From Mobilibacterium timonense (GTDB taxonomy: Bacteria > Bacillota > Clostridia > Peptostreptococcales > Anaerovoracaceae), in the NCBI RefSeq assembly GCF_900155555.1, contig NZ_FUHN01000006.1, positions 62,001-126,000 of the forward strand: 64,000 bases of DNA, written 5' to 3'. The notes beneath the pieces were generated by a model. That model ran no database searches and had not been told where the DNA came from. It was given only the letters and a program-made list of their open reading frames with translations. Every line of letters starts with the position of its first letter. The stretch's first letter is position 1. The translations under genes and the position numbers were made by a program. Of this stretch, positions 35,286 through 44,972 are shown piece after piece.

Positions 35286-35623
35286 ACTAATATGATGAAT
35301 TTATGAACAAAAGCGCATAATATACATTCCAGCTAGAAAATCGTTATGTGCCAGTCGTTGCAAGGCTTTCAAAAAATACAAAAGCATCGTTGTGCCGCAG
35401 CACAACGCAGAGGCGACATATTTTTTTCACAAAGAAAGGATTCTTAAGGTTGTCACTCGTCACAAATACATCCCGAAATTGACTGAAAAAGTATAGAAAA
35501 CTTCGATAGTAGGCGCAATCTATTGACCGCCCATAATGCAATGTGCTAACAATCATATGTCAAAAAAGTTATGACCTGAATAATGAAAACTGTGACAGTG
35601 TTTTCAGCGAAAGGAGTGCGATT
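35286..35623. other. non-coding stretch with shared 20-bp element
   Basis: No gene is seen between the divergent permease and surface protein genes. It contains the second copy of AAGGCTTTCAAAAAATACAA at 35362-35381. A GTTGTGCCGCAGCACAAC palindrome lies at about 35388-35407. A possible plus-strand promoter, TTGACC-N18-TAACAA, lies near 35523-35552. Confidence 0.55.
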
Positions 35624-38095
35624 TTGAAGAACATTCTGAAGCGGGGGACTGTTCTCCTCCTGGCGATGATGATGATTATGACCTGCGGGGCGTTTAATAT
35701 GACCTACGTGCACGCCGAGTCAGATAAACTGAATGTGAAAGTCGTAGACGGAAACGGAGATCCAATTCCTGGAGTTGAGATAGGTCTTTTTGGATTGAAC
35801 TATGGCGATGTTTATTATCCATCAGCTGATGCTACGGCAACAACAAATCAAAATGGAATCGTGAGCATTGATGCCTACAAACTCGAAGAGAGTAATGATT
35901 ACCAGTTAAGACCTGTTGATAAGGATAAGTATCCGTGTGAAAATCCGCTGATAGTATCTTATGATTTATATTTTACTGATGTAGATGGGAATGCTTATGA
36001 TGGGGCTCAGCTTACTTTAACGGTCGATTCCGGATCTGCACAAGCAAAGTATAAAGTGAACGTAGTGGGAGGATCGGCAGATCAATCAGAAGCAGTTGCG
36101 GGTTCGACAGTGAAAATCACTGCCGCTGACAAAGAAGGCTATGCTTTCAGAGACTGGTCTGTGACCAACGGTTCTGTGACTTTAGCAGATGCAAATGCTA
36201 AAACTACTACATTTACCATGCCGGATTCAGACGTTACCGTCACAGCTAATTACGAGGCGAAGAAGATCACGGGACTTACGGCCGAGTCTGCAAGAGACGA
36301 GTATCTCGAGGGCGAATCCTTCAAACTGAAGGGTAATGCGATCCTTGAATACGAAGACGGAACTATAAAAAAACTGAATTCTTCCGATATAACTATCAGC
36401 CCAAGTGGCCCGCTTACGTCTGATGTCACTGAGGTAACGGTGTCATACAACAAAAATCCTGATATAAAGGCCGTGGTGCCAGTCAAAGTAAAGAAGAAGG
36501 TGAACTGGCCCGTAATGAACGACCTTCCGGCCAACCAGCCGAAGGACATCTGGGAAACAGCTACAGAGAACATCCCTTGGATAGATGTTTCCTGTGGGGA
36601 CGATATGGTTCCGGATCTTGACTTCGTGTTCTATGATGTTACGACTCAGGATCCAGATGACAAGATCACCGTCACCACGGATTCTAATGGCTTTATCAAG
36701 GATCTGAAACTGAAGCGAGATCACAACTATCTGATCTATTGCGATTCAAATGAATACTTCATGCAGAACAAGTACGTCTGGGTACACGACGGTCAGCTGA
36801 GAAATATCAAGGATGTTTATCCGGACCCTCAGGATGAGACGAAGCCGGTTTATAACTATGCACCGATAAACAACCTTACAGTCGTAAAATCGACTCAGTC
36901 CACGACCAGCAACTACAGCAGGTATACTACTGCAATTCCGGTTGAATATAACGGAAAGGCCATGTCTGGCATCAAGTTCAGGCTTGTGAGCCCGGTGGAG
37001 ACTCTTGAAGCCACGACCGATGAGAATGGCATCCTGAAGGCAGATTTGCTTGAAGACGTGAACTACATGGTGAGCGTGGAAAGCGACAAGTACGCTGTGG
37101 AGGCATTTCCGCTTGCAGTTAAGGACAAGTCTGAGTACAGAATGGGTAAATATGCCTATGACCATTCCGACTGCCAGGGAGTAGGCCCGAGGTACAATGG
37201 AGTGATCACTCCGATCCAGCTTGTTGACAAGGGCACGGAGCGCGAGAACGACAAGACCATTACATCCGTGAGCGGAGACACGACCATCTCCGGAATGAAC
37301 TTCAAAGACCTTTACTGTGTCGAGAAGAAGATGGACACCAAGGTCAGCGGCCTTTCCGATGGCTCATACGATGTTTATGACATCGAAGCCATGAACCCTC
37401 ACAGGAGCGAGGTATCCAAGCTGGCTGCCGGAGATTTCACGGTAACGGAGAAGACACGTGCAGGAGTGAAGGTGAAGGCAGTTTATATGCTTGGCAGCGA
37501 CGGCAAGCTCAAGGCCCTCAGCTTCAAGCAGACGAAGGCGGGAGACCCTGTCACCTTCAAGGCGGACAGCATTGGCGTGAGTAACGTGGTGATCCAGTAC
37601 TACGATTCTCTCGGAAAGTACACCGATGTTATGGGTGATGGTGCCGTATGGAACAAGGGCGACAAGACAACTTACATCGCGAAGTTCGAGAACACCGATC
37701 CGACGAAGAACGATGAGACCATCGACAACTTTATCGGTCTGTCCATCGATGGAAAGGAGCTCGTCAGAGATCAGGACTACGTCGCAAAGGCTGGCAGCGT
37801 GATAACAGAGATCAGGCCTGAGTACATGGAGACGCTGGGTGCGGGAACACACACTCTCACCGCATACTTCATGGACGGTGATCCTGTTTCTGTAAACTTC
37901 ACCGTAAAAGTGGCAGCTGCCGATGGCGCAGGATCCGGGGCAGGTCACAGCATCACGGGTACCACTGTAACAAAGGTATCCGTAGTCAAGACTGGAGACA
38001 GCTTCAGCTGGACACCGGTATTCATGTTCATGGCGGCGGTCATCGCGCTGGCGGCTGTGGTAGTCTTCGAGAGGAGGAGAAAACAGCAGAGATAG
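35624..38095 (+). CDS. large secreted/surface protein with InlB-type repeat and C-terminal anchor
   Basis: I place the start at the TTG at 35624 because AAAGGAG lies 8 bases upstream. The product then begins with a classical signal peptide (KRGTVLLLAMMMIMTCGAF, cleavage near HAES). A divergent InlB B-repeat follows (GYAFRDWSVTNG...PDSDVTVTANYE). Next is an Ig-like segment (about residues 205-290) and several Cna-B/carboxypeptidase-regulatory-like beta domains. It ends with a hydrophobic helix and a basic tail (ERRRKQQR) without LPxTG, so it is probably membrane-anchored. About 823 residues. Confidence 0.82.
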   Translation: MKNILKRGTVLLLAMMMIMTCGAFNMTYVHAESDKLNVKVVDGNGDPIPGVEIGLFGLNYGDVYYPSADATATTNQNGIVSIDAYKLEESNDYQLRPVDKDKYPCENPLIVSYDLYFTDVDGNAYDGAQLTLTVDSGSAQAKYKVNVVGGSADQSEAVAGSTVKITAADKEGYAFRDWSVTNGSVTLADANAKTTTFTMPDSDVTVTANYEAKKITGLTAESARDEYLEGESFKLKGNAILEYEDGTIKKLNSSDITISPSGPLTSDVTEVTVSYNKNPDIKAVVPVKVKKKVNWPVMNDLPANQPKDIWETATENIPWIDVSCGDDMVPDLDFVFYDVTTQDPDDKITVTTDSNGFIKDLKLKRDHNYLIYCDSNEYFMQNKYVWVHDGQLRNIKDVYPDPQDETKPVYNYAPINNLTVVKSTQSTTSNYSRYTTAIPVEYNGKAMSGIKFRLVSPVETLEATTDENGILKADLLEDVNYMVSVESDKYAVEAFPLAVKDKSEYRMGKYAYDHSDCQGVGPRYNGVITPIQLVDKGTERENDKTITSVSGDTTISGMNFKDLYCVEKKMDTKVSGLSDGSYDVYDIEAMNPHRSEVSKLAAGDFTVTEKTRAGVKVKAVYMLGSDGKLKALSFKQTKAGDPVTFKADSIGVSNVVIQYYDSLGKYTDVMGDGAVWNKGDKTTYIAKFENTDPTKNDETIDNFIGLSIDGKELVRDQDYVAKAGSVITEIRPEYMETLGAGTHTLTAYFMDGDPVSVNFTVKVAAADGAGSGAGHSITGTTVTKVSVVKTGDSFSWTPVFMFMAAVIALAAVVVFERRRKQQR

Positions 38096-38159
38096 CAGAT
38101 AAGACTGTGACTGAATGACGATCTGGATCGAAGAAACTCAGAAGAAATTCAATAGTTAA

Positions 38160-38212
38160 AGGAATGAACATCCCCGGAGTGAAGTGTAATCACGACTCCG
38201 GGGATGTTTTTT
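38160..38212 (+). terminator. terminator after surface protein
   Basis: AACATCCCCGGAGT pairs with ACTCCGGGGATGTT, followed by a T run. Confidence 0.9.
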
Positions 38213-38446
38213 CAGATCCCGGGGCAAATGGCATCCGGGATCTTCATCAGCCACCGCTCTGCAGTTTTCACTAATACCTCATTTGCGTACTGTCTTACAT
38301 GCTAGTAAAATTACAATGAATGTGATAAGCACCGAAGGCCTGCGGCCTCGGCTGCTTATCTACGGGGATCTCCGCCGCGGAGGCAACGCCAGACGCACGC
38401 TCGCGGACCCCGGCACGCGATATTTCTTTTTTTCCAGGAGCGATAA
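38213..38446. other. non-coding stretch with long hairpin upstream of dnaE
   Basis: No gene is seen. GATAAGCACCGAAGGCC and GGCCTCGGCTGCTTATC (about 38320-38357) form a long near-perfect hairpin with a short TGC loop and no T tract. CTCCGCCGCGGAGG follows at 38370. CCAGGAG before 38447 is the dnaE ribosome binding site. Confidence 0.6.
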
Positions 38447-41400
38447 ATGGCATTTACACACCTTCACGTACATACTGAATACAGTCTGCTGGACGGCATG
38501 ACCCGGATAAGCGAGGTGGCGGAATACGTCAAGAGCCTGGGGATGGACTCTCTGGCCATAACCGACCACGGGGCGATGTTCGGAGTGGTGGACTTTTACA
38601 AGGCGTGCAAGAAGGCGGGGATACACCCGGTGATCGGCTGTGAGGTCTACACCGCGGCAAGGTCCATGTACCAGAAGGACCCGGAGAAGGACAGGGGGAG
38701 CGGCCACCTGATCCTGCTGGCCGAGACCCAGGAGGGATACAGCAACCTGGTAAAGATCGACTCCGAGGCGTATATCGACGGGTTTTACTTCAAGCCGAGG
38801 GTGGACAAGGACCTGCTGAGAAAATACAGCAAGGGGATCATCTGTCTTTCGGGGTGCCTGGCGGGGAACGTGCAGCATCGCCTGATGAACGGAGATTACG
38901 ACGGGGCGAAAAAAGAGGCACTGGAGCTGCGGGAGCTCTTCGGGGAGAACAACTTTTTCCTGGAGGTACAGGACCACGGCCTCCGGGAGGACAAGCCGGT
39001 GATCCAGGGGCTCATGAAGCTCTCTGGAGAGACGGGCATACCCCTCGTTGCCACCAACGACGCCCACTACATGAAAAAAGAAGACGCCAGGGCCCACGAG
39101 GTCCTGCTTGCCATCCAGACGGCGACGACGCTGGACGACGAAAAGCGCCTGCGCTTCGAGACCGACGAGTTTTACATAAAATCAGAGGAAGAGATGCGGG
39201 AGCTCTTTTCCTATATACCCGAGGCCTGCGACAACACCCAGAAGATCGCAGACAGGTGCCACATGGAATTCACGTTCGGGCAGTACCATCTGCCTGAGTA
39301 CATCCCACCGGAGGGCCTCACAAACGAGGAATACCTGGACAAGCTCTGCCTCCAGGGGCTGGAGCAGCGCTACGGCCGGGAGGCCCTGGAGCCGGAGAGC
39401 CAGTACCGCCAGCGCCTTGACAAGGAGCTGGGCGTCATAAAGGGCATGGGGTACGTGGAGTACTTCCTCATCGTGTGGGACTTCATCCACTACGCCAAGA
39501 GCCACGGCATACCAGTGGGGCCGGGGAGAGGTTCCGCCGCGGGTAGCATCGTGGCGTATTCTCTCGACATCACAGAGATCGACCCGATCAAATACAACCT
39601 GATCTTCGAGCGTTTCCTCAACCCGGAGAGGGTGAGCATGCCGGATATCGACGTGGATTTCTGCATCGAGCGGCGGCAGGAGGTCATCGACTACGTAGTC
39701 AGGAAATACGGAAAAGACAAGGTGTCCCAGATCATCACCTTCGGGACGTTAAAAGCAAAGGCCGTCGTCCGTGACGTGGCGAGGGCACTCAATGCGACCT
39801 ACGCCGAGGGTGATGCCATCGCAAAGGCCATACCGGCCGATCTGGGTATGACCATCGCGAAGGCCCTGGAGATGAATCCGGAGCTAAAGGAAAGATACGA
39901 GAACGAGGAAAAGGTCCGCGAGATCCTCGACATGTCCATGGCTCTCGAGGGGCTGCCGCGTCACGCTTCGACCCACGCCGCGGGCATAGTGATCTCCAAG
40001 CGGCCGCTGGACGAGTACGTGCCTCTCTACAATTCGGACAAGGGGCCTGCGACCCAGTTCAACATGACCACCATCGAAGAACTGGGGCTTTTGAAAATGG
40101 ACTTCCTGGGTCTGCGAAACCTGACGGTGATCCGCAACGCCCTGGACATGATAAAAGAAGACCACGGGGTGGAGCTTGACTTTTCCTCCATGGAATACGA
40201 CGACCCGGGCGTTTACAAGCTGATATCCAGCGGCAACACCCAGGGCGTTTTCCAGCTCGAGTCCAACGGCATGACCGAGTTCATGAAGAACCTGAAGCCG
40301 AGCTGCTTCGAGGACGTTGTGGCCGGCATCGCCCTCTACAGACCGGGCCCTATGGACTCCATACCTCGCTACATAGACAACAAGAAGCATCCGGAGAACA
40401 TCTCCTATGTGGATCCGCATCTTGCCCACATCCTGGACGTCACCTACGGATGCATCGTCTACCAGGAGCAGGTCATGCAGATCGTCCGCGACCTGGGAGG
40501 TTATTCCTATGGCCGGTCGGACCTCGTGCGGAGGGCCATGTCCAAGAAAAAGATGAAGGTCATGCTCGAGGAAAAGCAGTACTTCATCTACGGTAAGGCG
40601 GCAGATGACGGCAGTGAGGCCATCGACGGGTGCATCGCCCGCGGCGTTCCGGAAAAGGCGGCGGAGGCCATATTCGATGACATGACCAGCTTCGCCCAGT
40701 ACGCCTTCAACAAATCCCACGCCGCGGCCTACGCGGTGGTCAGCTATGAGACAGGCTACCTGAAGCTACACTACCCGGTGGAGTTCATGGCCGCCCTTCT
40801 CACATCCATGATGGGAGACGAGAGGCACACGGCCGCATACATAAGGAACTGCACGGAGATGGGGATCAAGGTCCTGCCTCCGTCGGTGATGAAGAGCGGC
40901 GAGGACTTCACCGTGGAAAACGGATGCATCCGCTTCGGCCTCAAGGGTGTGAAGCACGTGGGGATCGGCGTGGTGCAGGCCATAATAGAAGGAAGGAAAA
41001 ACTTCAAGGAGACTCCTGACAACATCTACGAGTTCCTGGAGGAGATGGACGCCTCCATGCTGAACAAGAAGGCCATAGAGTGCCTGATCAAGGCCGGCGC
41101 CTTCGATTGCATCGATGAAAACAGGGCGATGCTCCTCACGGTGTGTGACGACGCCCTCCAGACCGCCCAGCGCAGGTCGAAAGCTGCGGGGAGCAGCCAG
41201 ATCTCTTTTTTCCAGATGGACCAGGAGGTCATGGAAGAGGTCCGCATCCACAAAAACATGCCGGACATCGCTCCCTTCAACCAGCGGGAGAAGCTCTCCC
41301 TGGAAAAGGAAGTCCTCGGTGTCTATCTTTCCGGACACCCGCTCGACGACTACCGGGAGCTGATCCGCAAATACGTTTCCACGACCACCGGCGAGGTGCT

Positions 41401-42106
41401 GGCCAGCGCCGACGAAGGCGGCGAGTACCATCGTTACAAGGACGGCGACCGCGTGGTGATGGCGGGGCAGATCACCAGCTTCAGGACGATGTACACGAAA
41501 AAGGCCCAGGAGATGGCCCGCATGGAGTTCGAGGACTACGAGGGGGTTATGAGCGCCATAGTGTTCCCTTCGGTGTTTGAAAAATACAGGTATTTTCTCG
41601 GCCAGGACGCCATCGTCGCCCTCTCAGGGCGGCTGAGCTTCCGGGAGGATCAGGATCCGGAGCTGCTTGTGGATAGGGTGTCCGAGATGGAAAAGATCAT
41701 GGCGCTGCAGGACGACGGTCATCGCGGCGGTGGCGGCTTACGGGGCGGAAGAGGCGGCAGCGGCCCGCGGGGCGGAGAAGATGCCGGAAGGCGTTCGTCC
41801 CTGGGTGGGCGTCCATCTTCAAGCGGCGATCCACGCCACGAGCCTCGGAACGGATCCCGCCACGAGCTGAACGACCCGGTGAAGATACGGGTGCCTGAGT
41901 TGGCCGCTCAGGAGATGGGAGGACCTGGACAGGCTCTTACCTGGATCCTGGACTGCCTTTCAGGACACGGCGGACAGCGTGACGTGCTTGTCTACCTTCC
42001 TGATGGCAGGATGGTCAGGGCTGACAGTGAGCACAGGATCACACTGGATGAAAATCTGAGGAAGGTCCTTATCGGCAGGCTCGGATCCGGGAACATAAAG
42101 GGATAG
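38447..42106 (+). CDS. dnaE: DNA polymerase III alpha subunit
   Basis: This is a DnaE-type replicative polymerase of 1219 residues. It has an N-terminal PHP domain (FTHLHVHTEYSLLDG, ITDHGAMFG). The palm carries the catalytic Asp pair in MPDIDVDFCIERR (about residue 400). An HhH region and an OB domain follow (VVMAGQITSFRTMYTKK). After the OB fold there is a Gly/Arg/Ser-rich linker of about 50 residues (HRGGGGLRGGRGGSGPRGGE) before a small C-terminal domain. The linker is unusual and probably disordered. Confidence 0.95.
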   Translation: MAFTHLHVHTEYSLLDGMTRISEVAEYVKSLGMDSLAITDHGAMFGVVDFYKACKKAGIHPVIGCEVYTAARSMYQKDPEKDRGSGHLILLAETQEGYSNLVKIDSEAYIDGFYFKPRVDKDLLRKYSKGIICLSGCLAGNVQHRLMNGDYDGAKKEALELRELFGENNFFLEVQDHGLREDKPVIQGLMKLSGETGIPLVATNDAHYMKKEDARAHEVLLAIQTATTLDDEKRLRFETDEFYIKSEEEMRELFSYIPEACDNTQKIADRCHMEFTFGQYHLPEYIPPEGLTNEEYLDKLCLQGLEQRYGREALEPESQYRQRLDKELGVIKGMGYVEYFLIVWDFIHYAKSHGIPVGPGRGSAAGSIVAYSLDITEIDPIKYNLIFERFLNPERVSMPDIDVDFCIERRQEVIDYVVRKYGKDKVSQIITFGTLKAKAVVRDVARALNATYAEGDAIAKAIPADLGMTIAKALEMNPELKERYENEEKVREILDMSMALEGLPRHASTHAAGIVISKRPLDEYVPLYNSDKGPATQFNMTTIEELGLLKMDFLGLRNLTVIRNALDMIKEDHGVELDFSSMEYDDPGVYKLISSGNTQGVFQLESNGMTEFMKNLKPSCFEDVVAGIALYRPGPMDSIPRYIDNKKHPENISYVDPHLAHILDVTYGCIVYQEQVMQIVRDLGGYSYGRSDLVRRAMSKKKMKVMLEEKQYFIYGKAADDGSEAIDGCIARGVPEKAAEAIFDDMTSFAQYAFNKSHAAAYAVVSYETGYLKLHYPVEFMAALLTSMMGDERHTAAYIRNCTEMGIKVLPPSVMKSGEDFTVENGCIRFGLKGVKHVGIGVVQAIIEGRKNFKETPDNIYEFLEEMDASMLNKKAIECLIKAGAFDCIDENRAMLLTVCDDALQTAQRRSKAAGSSQISFFQMDQEVMEEVRIHKNMPDIAPFNQREKLSLEKEVLGVYLSGHPLDDYRELIRKYVSTTTGEVLASADEGGEYHRYKDGDRVVMAGQITSFRTMYTKKAQEMARMEFEDYEGVMSAIVFPSVFEKYRYFLGQDAIVALSGRLSFREDQDPELLVDRVSEMEKIMALQDDGHRGGGGLRGGRGGSGPRGGEDAGRRSSLGGRPSSSGDPRHEPRNGSRHELNDPVKIRVPELAAQEMGGPGQALTWILDCLSGHGGQRDVLVYLPDGRMVRADSEHRITLDENLRKVLIGRLGSGNIKG

Positions 42107-42253
42107 GAGCGACCGCAGATGCGCAGATGCAGGTCAGCGCGACTGTGGAGACAAACAGCTGCAACAGGATGCGATCAAATGCATCAAACGCAACCAGATG
42201 CAAATTAATGCGATCTGGTACGAGATGGAGACGAAATAAAGAGAGGTGATAAT
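42107..42253. repeat. GATGC-rich low-complexity spacer
   Basis: Between dnaE and pfkA, short GATGC/GATGCA and ATGCGATC words recur irregularly. Its content resembles the GGATCAG spacer at 7183 in style but not in sequence. Confidence 0.4.
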
Positions 42254-43216
42254 ATGACCAGAATAGGAGTTCTGACCAGCGGCGGCGATGCCCCTGGCAT
42301 GAATGCGGCCCTTCGCGCCGTTGTCCGCTTCGGCATCGATAAAGACATGGAGGTATGGGGCGTTTCCCGGGGCTACGAGGGTCTGCTGGACGGTGAGCTG
42401 GAAAAGATGGATCGCCGGTCGGTCGGTGACATCCTCCAGCGTGGCGGCACCATCCTAAAGACGGCGAGGAGCAAGCGCTTCATGACTGACGAGGGTCTGG
42501 AGAGGGCGGCCAGGAACCTGGACACCTTCCGAATAGATGCTCTCGTTGTCATTGGCGGCAACGGGTCCTATCAGGGAGCCCTGGAGCTGAGCCGCAAAGG
42601 TGTGAACGTGATCTGCATACCTGGGACTATCGACAACGATCTCGGTTATACGGATTACACCATCGGCTTTGACACCGCGGTCAACACGGTACTTGACGCA
42701 ATAACCCGCATCAGAGACACCAGCTCCGCTCATGAGAGGACGTCCGTCATCGAGGTCATGGGCAGGCACTGCGGTGACATAGCCATTTACTCGGGACTTG
42801 CCGGAGGCGCCGAGGCGGTGCTCATCCCTGAGGTGGAGCCGGACATGAACGACCTCTGCCTGAAGGTGATCGAGGGCATAAACAGGGGCAGAAAGCACAG
42901 CATCATCATCAACGCCGAGGGGAGCGAATACAGCTCTTCAGAGGTGGTGGACATACTGTCTCAGCGCACCGGCCGCGAGGTGAAGATGGTTGTCCTGTCG
43001 TATCTCCAGAGGGGCGGATCGCCTACATTGCAGGACAGGCTCCTGGCGACCCGGTGCGGCGAAAAGGCCATCGACCTCATCAGCAGCGGCATGTACAACA
43101 AGGCTGTAGGGACCGTCGGCGGAGAGGTGCTGGGCTTCGACCTGGAGGAGGCCCTGGCACAGGAAAACATTTTCAACAGGGAACTCTACGACGCCATCGA
43201 CGTCCTCAGCAGATAG
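42254..43216 (+). CDS. pfkA: 6-phosphofructokinase
   Basis: It phosphorylates fructose 6-phosphate with ATP. Motifs are GGDAPGMNAALR (11-22) for ATP binding, GGNGSYQGA, and PGTIDND with the catalytic Asp. The 320-residue length is typical of bacterial PfkA. GAGAGGTG precedes the start. It follows dnaE, a frequent pairing in Firmicutes and other bacteria. Confidence 0.95.
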   Translation: MTRIGVLTSGGDAPGMNAALRAVVRFGIDKDMEVWGVSRGYEGLLDGELEKMDRRSVGDILQRGGTILKTARSKRFMTDEGLERAARNLDTFRIDALVVIGGNGSYQGALELSRKGVNVICIPGTIDNDLGYTDYTIGFDTAVNTVLDAITRIRDTSSAHERTSVIEVMGRHCGDIAIYSGLAGGAEAVLIPEVEPDMNDLCLKVIEGINRGRKHSIIINAEGSEYSSSEVVDILSQRTGREVKMVVLSYLQRGGSPTLQDRLLATRCGEKAIDLISSGMYNKAVGTVGGEVLGFDLEEALAQENIFNRELYDAIDVLSR

Positions 43217-43261
43217 AAGCAGAATAGAAACAGACGATACAGGAGAGGGTGATTTGGTACT

Positions 43262-44224
43262 ATGAAAAGCATAGTGATCTACAATTCAAAGCGTGGCAGC
43301 ACTGAACAATACGCACGCTGGATAGCGAAGGATATCCGGGCAGAGCAGTGTGTTGCCCTGGACCAGGCCGATCTCCACTCGCTGGACCAGTTCGACGAGG
43401 TGGTCTTCGGCGGATGGATCCGGGGAAGCGGCATAGTGGGGCTGGACAAGATCAAGAAAACTGCTCCGGATGTTGCACCTCGTCTGGTGGTGTTCGGGGT
43501 GGGCATCGCTCCAGCCAGCCCGGAAAACTACATGCAGGTACTTGAGATCAACCTTGACGACGACAGCGGCCACTGGAAAGACGTGCCAATGCATATCCTC
43601 CCCGGCCGCTACGACCCCGAAAAAGTCCAGGGCATGGACAGGTTCCTCATGGCAGTTGCCAAGAGGGTGATGATCTCCGGCCGTGTTTCGAGATCCGACA
43701 GAGGTGCCGCTGCCATGAAGGCCGCTCTGGAAAAGGGAATGGACCGCATGAGCCGGTCCGCCGTGGAGCCGGTGGTGCGCACGGTATTGAGGAAGTCGGG
43801 CCTTACCAGGGAGGAGGAAGATGAGAAGATAGAAGCTCTGAAGCCCCAGTGGAAGGCAGAGGGACTCACCGGAGATGGCCTCGCCGGATATAGCGGCGGG
43901 GAAGATGCTGGGAATTCAGCACGGAATGCCACGGGTGATACTTCTGGGAATGCCGCAGGGAATGTTACAGGCGATTTCACAGGGAATGTAGCAGGAAAAG
44001 CCGCGGGCAGTTCCGCGGGGAATACCGCTGGGAATGGCCTGGAGATGTCAGATCATGAGTCCGCTGGACGGGATCCCTCAGCACCTGATGGCGCCGCTGG
44101 CGGCTCGACTGGTCCAGACGACGATGCGGGTGGCGCCTTGGCCCAGGCAGGCACAGCTGCTCCGGTGGATCCTGCCGACACGGATGCCATCATGGCGGAG
44201 ATGCTGAAAAGACACGACGAATAA
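43262..44224 (+). CDS. flavodoxin-like protein with repetitive C-terminal tail
   Basis: Residues 1-175 are a flavodoxin_5-type domain (VIYNSKRGSTEQYARWIA, VVFGGWIRGSGIVGLDK, HILPGRYDPEK) paralogous to the protein at 33496. From about residue 205 the protein turns into a tail of repeated G-N/D-x-x-G units (SARNATGDTSGNAAGNVTGDF...). An acidic Gly/Ala/Pro segment and a short C-terminal helix (DAIMAEMLKRHDE) complete it. It is 45 bases downstream of pfkA in the same direction. Confidence 0.8.
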   Translation: MKSIVIYNSKRGSTEQYARWIAKDIRAEQCVALDQADLHSLDQFDEVVFGGWIRGSGIVGLDKIKKTAPDVAPRLVVFGVGIAPASPENYMQVLEINLDDDSGHWKDVPMHILPGRYDPEKVQGMDRFLMAVAKRVMISGRVSRSDRGAAAMKAALEKGMDRMSRSAVEPVVRTVLRKSGLTREEEDEKIEALKPQWKAEGLTGDGLAGYSGGEDAGNSARNATGDTSGNAAGNVTGDFTGNVAGKAAGSSAGNTAGNGLEMSDHESAGRDPSAPDGAAGGSTGPDDDAGGALAQAGTAAPVDPADTDAIMAEMLKRHDE

Positions 44225-44972
44225 CCGCTTCTGAACGGTAGCATCGAGTCGCTTGGGCGCAGGAGCGCTGTGGCACAGGAGCGCTGCCGTACAGGAACGT
44301 TACCGCTGGCGGCGTATTGACTCGTGGCTGCTTCCAGCGGCACGGCATTGTTGTTGGATATCAGACCAAAGTAGCTCAGTGGAAACAAAGCGGGAGCGAT
44401 CGAATCATAGATCTTTTAAAATGTAAATATACAGTTACTGAAAATTTTTGCAAAGACGATGAGTACAGAGGTCAAAACTCTGTATTAATATTTATTCAAA
44501 ATTGTGATTCCACTCCACATGCCCGAAAATCGGCGTTTCCCCTGGAAAAATTCTGCTTCAGAAATGAAAATCAGGTGTCTATAGATGAGAAACCGGTTCG
44601 GTTTACGGGAGAAGTCATTGCTCAGGGTCTCAGTGGCATAGTATCGTGCCCCATGTGACCACCATATGTGACAAAGGTCTTCGGATAAGTAAAGTTACGC
44701 CGCGCGCGTGGCGTAACTTCTCAATTGTACGTCAATTGTATTTTTTTCCAGAGGAAACGTAAAGAATTTTTCCAGTAAAACATGGCTTTTTCGGCGTTTC
44801 CCCTGGAAAAAACTTCTTCTCAATAAAAAAAGGATGGGATCCAGTGCGTCAGGCTGTCCCATCCCTCAAATCTCGTCTCAAATTAGCTGACACTTGCCGA
44901 TAGTACGCGCTTAAAAGTCAACTGTCAGCTGGCCGCGGACGCGCATCCGCGCTGGTGGCTCCTTCGTACATG
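44225..44972. other. non-coding stretch with direct and inverted repeats
   Basis: I see no supported gene. A 21-bp sequence, TCGGCGTTTCCCCTGGAAAAA, occurs at 44530-44550 and again at 44791-44811. A near-perfect inverted copy of its last 17 bases (TTTTTCCAGAGGAAACG) lies at 44743-44759. AGTTACGCC and GGCGTAACT form a hairpin near 44692-44719. GGATGGGA and TCCCATCC form one near 44832-44866. Confidence 0.65.

Noticed and set aside
44370-44400. tRNA-like words (TAGCTCAGTGG, GATCGAATC)
   Set aside because: The spacing is too short for an anticodon arm, and no acceptor stem can be formed.
44317-44658. 113-codon frame in the gene-free region
   Set aside because: No ribosome binding site, no domain, and it crosses one copy of the 21-bp repeat.
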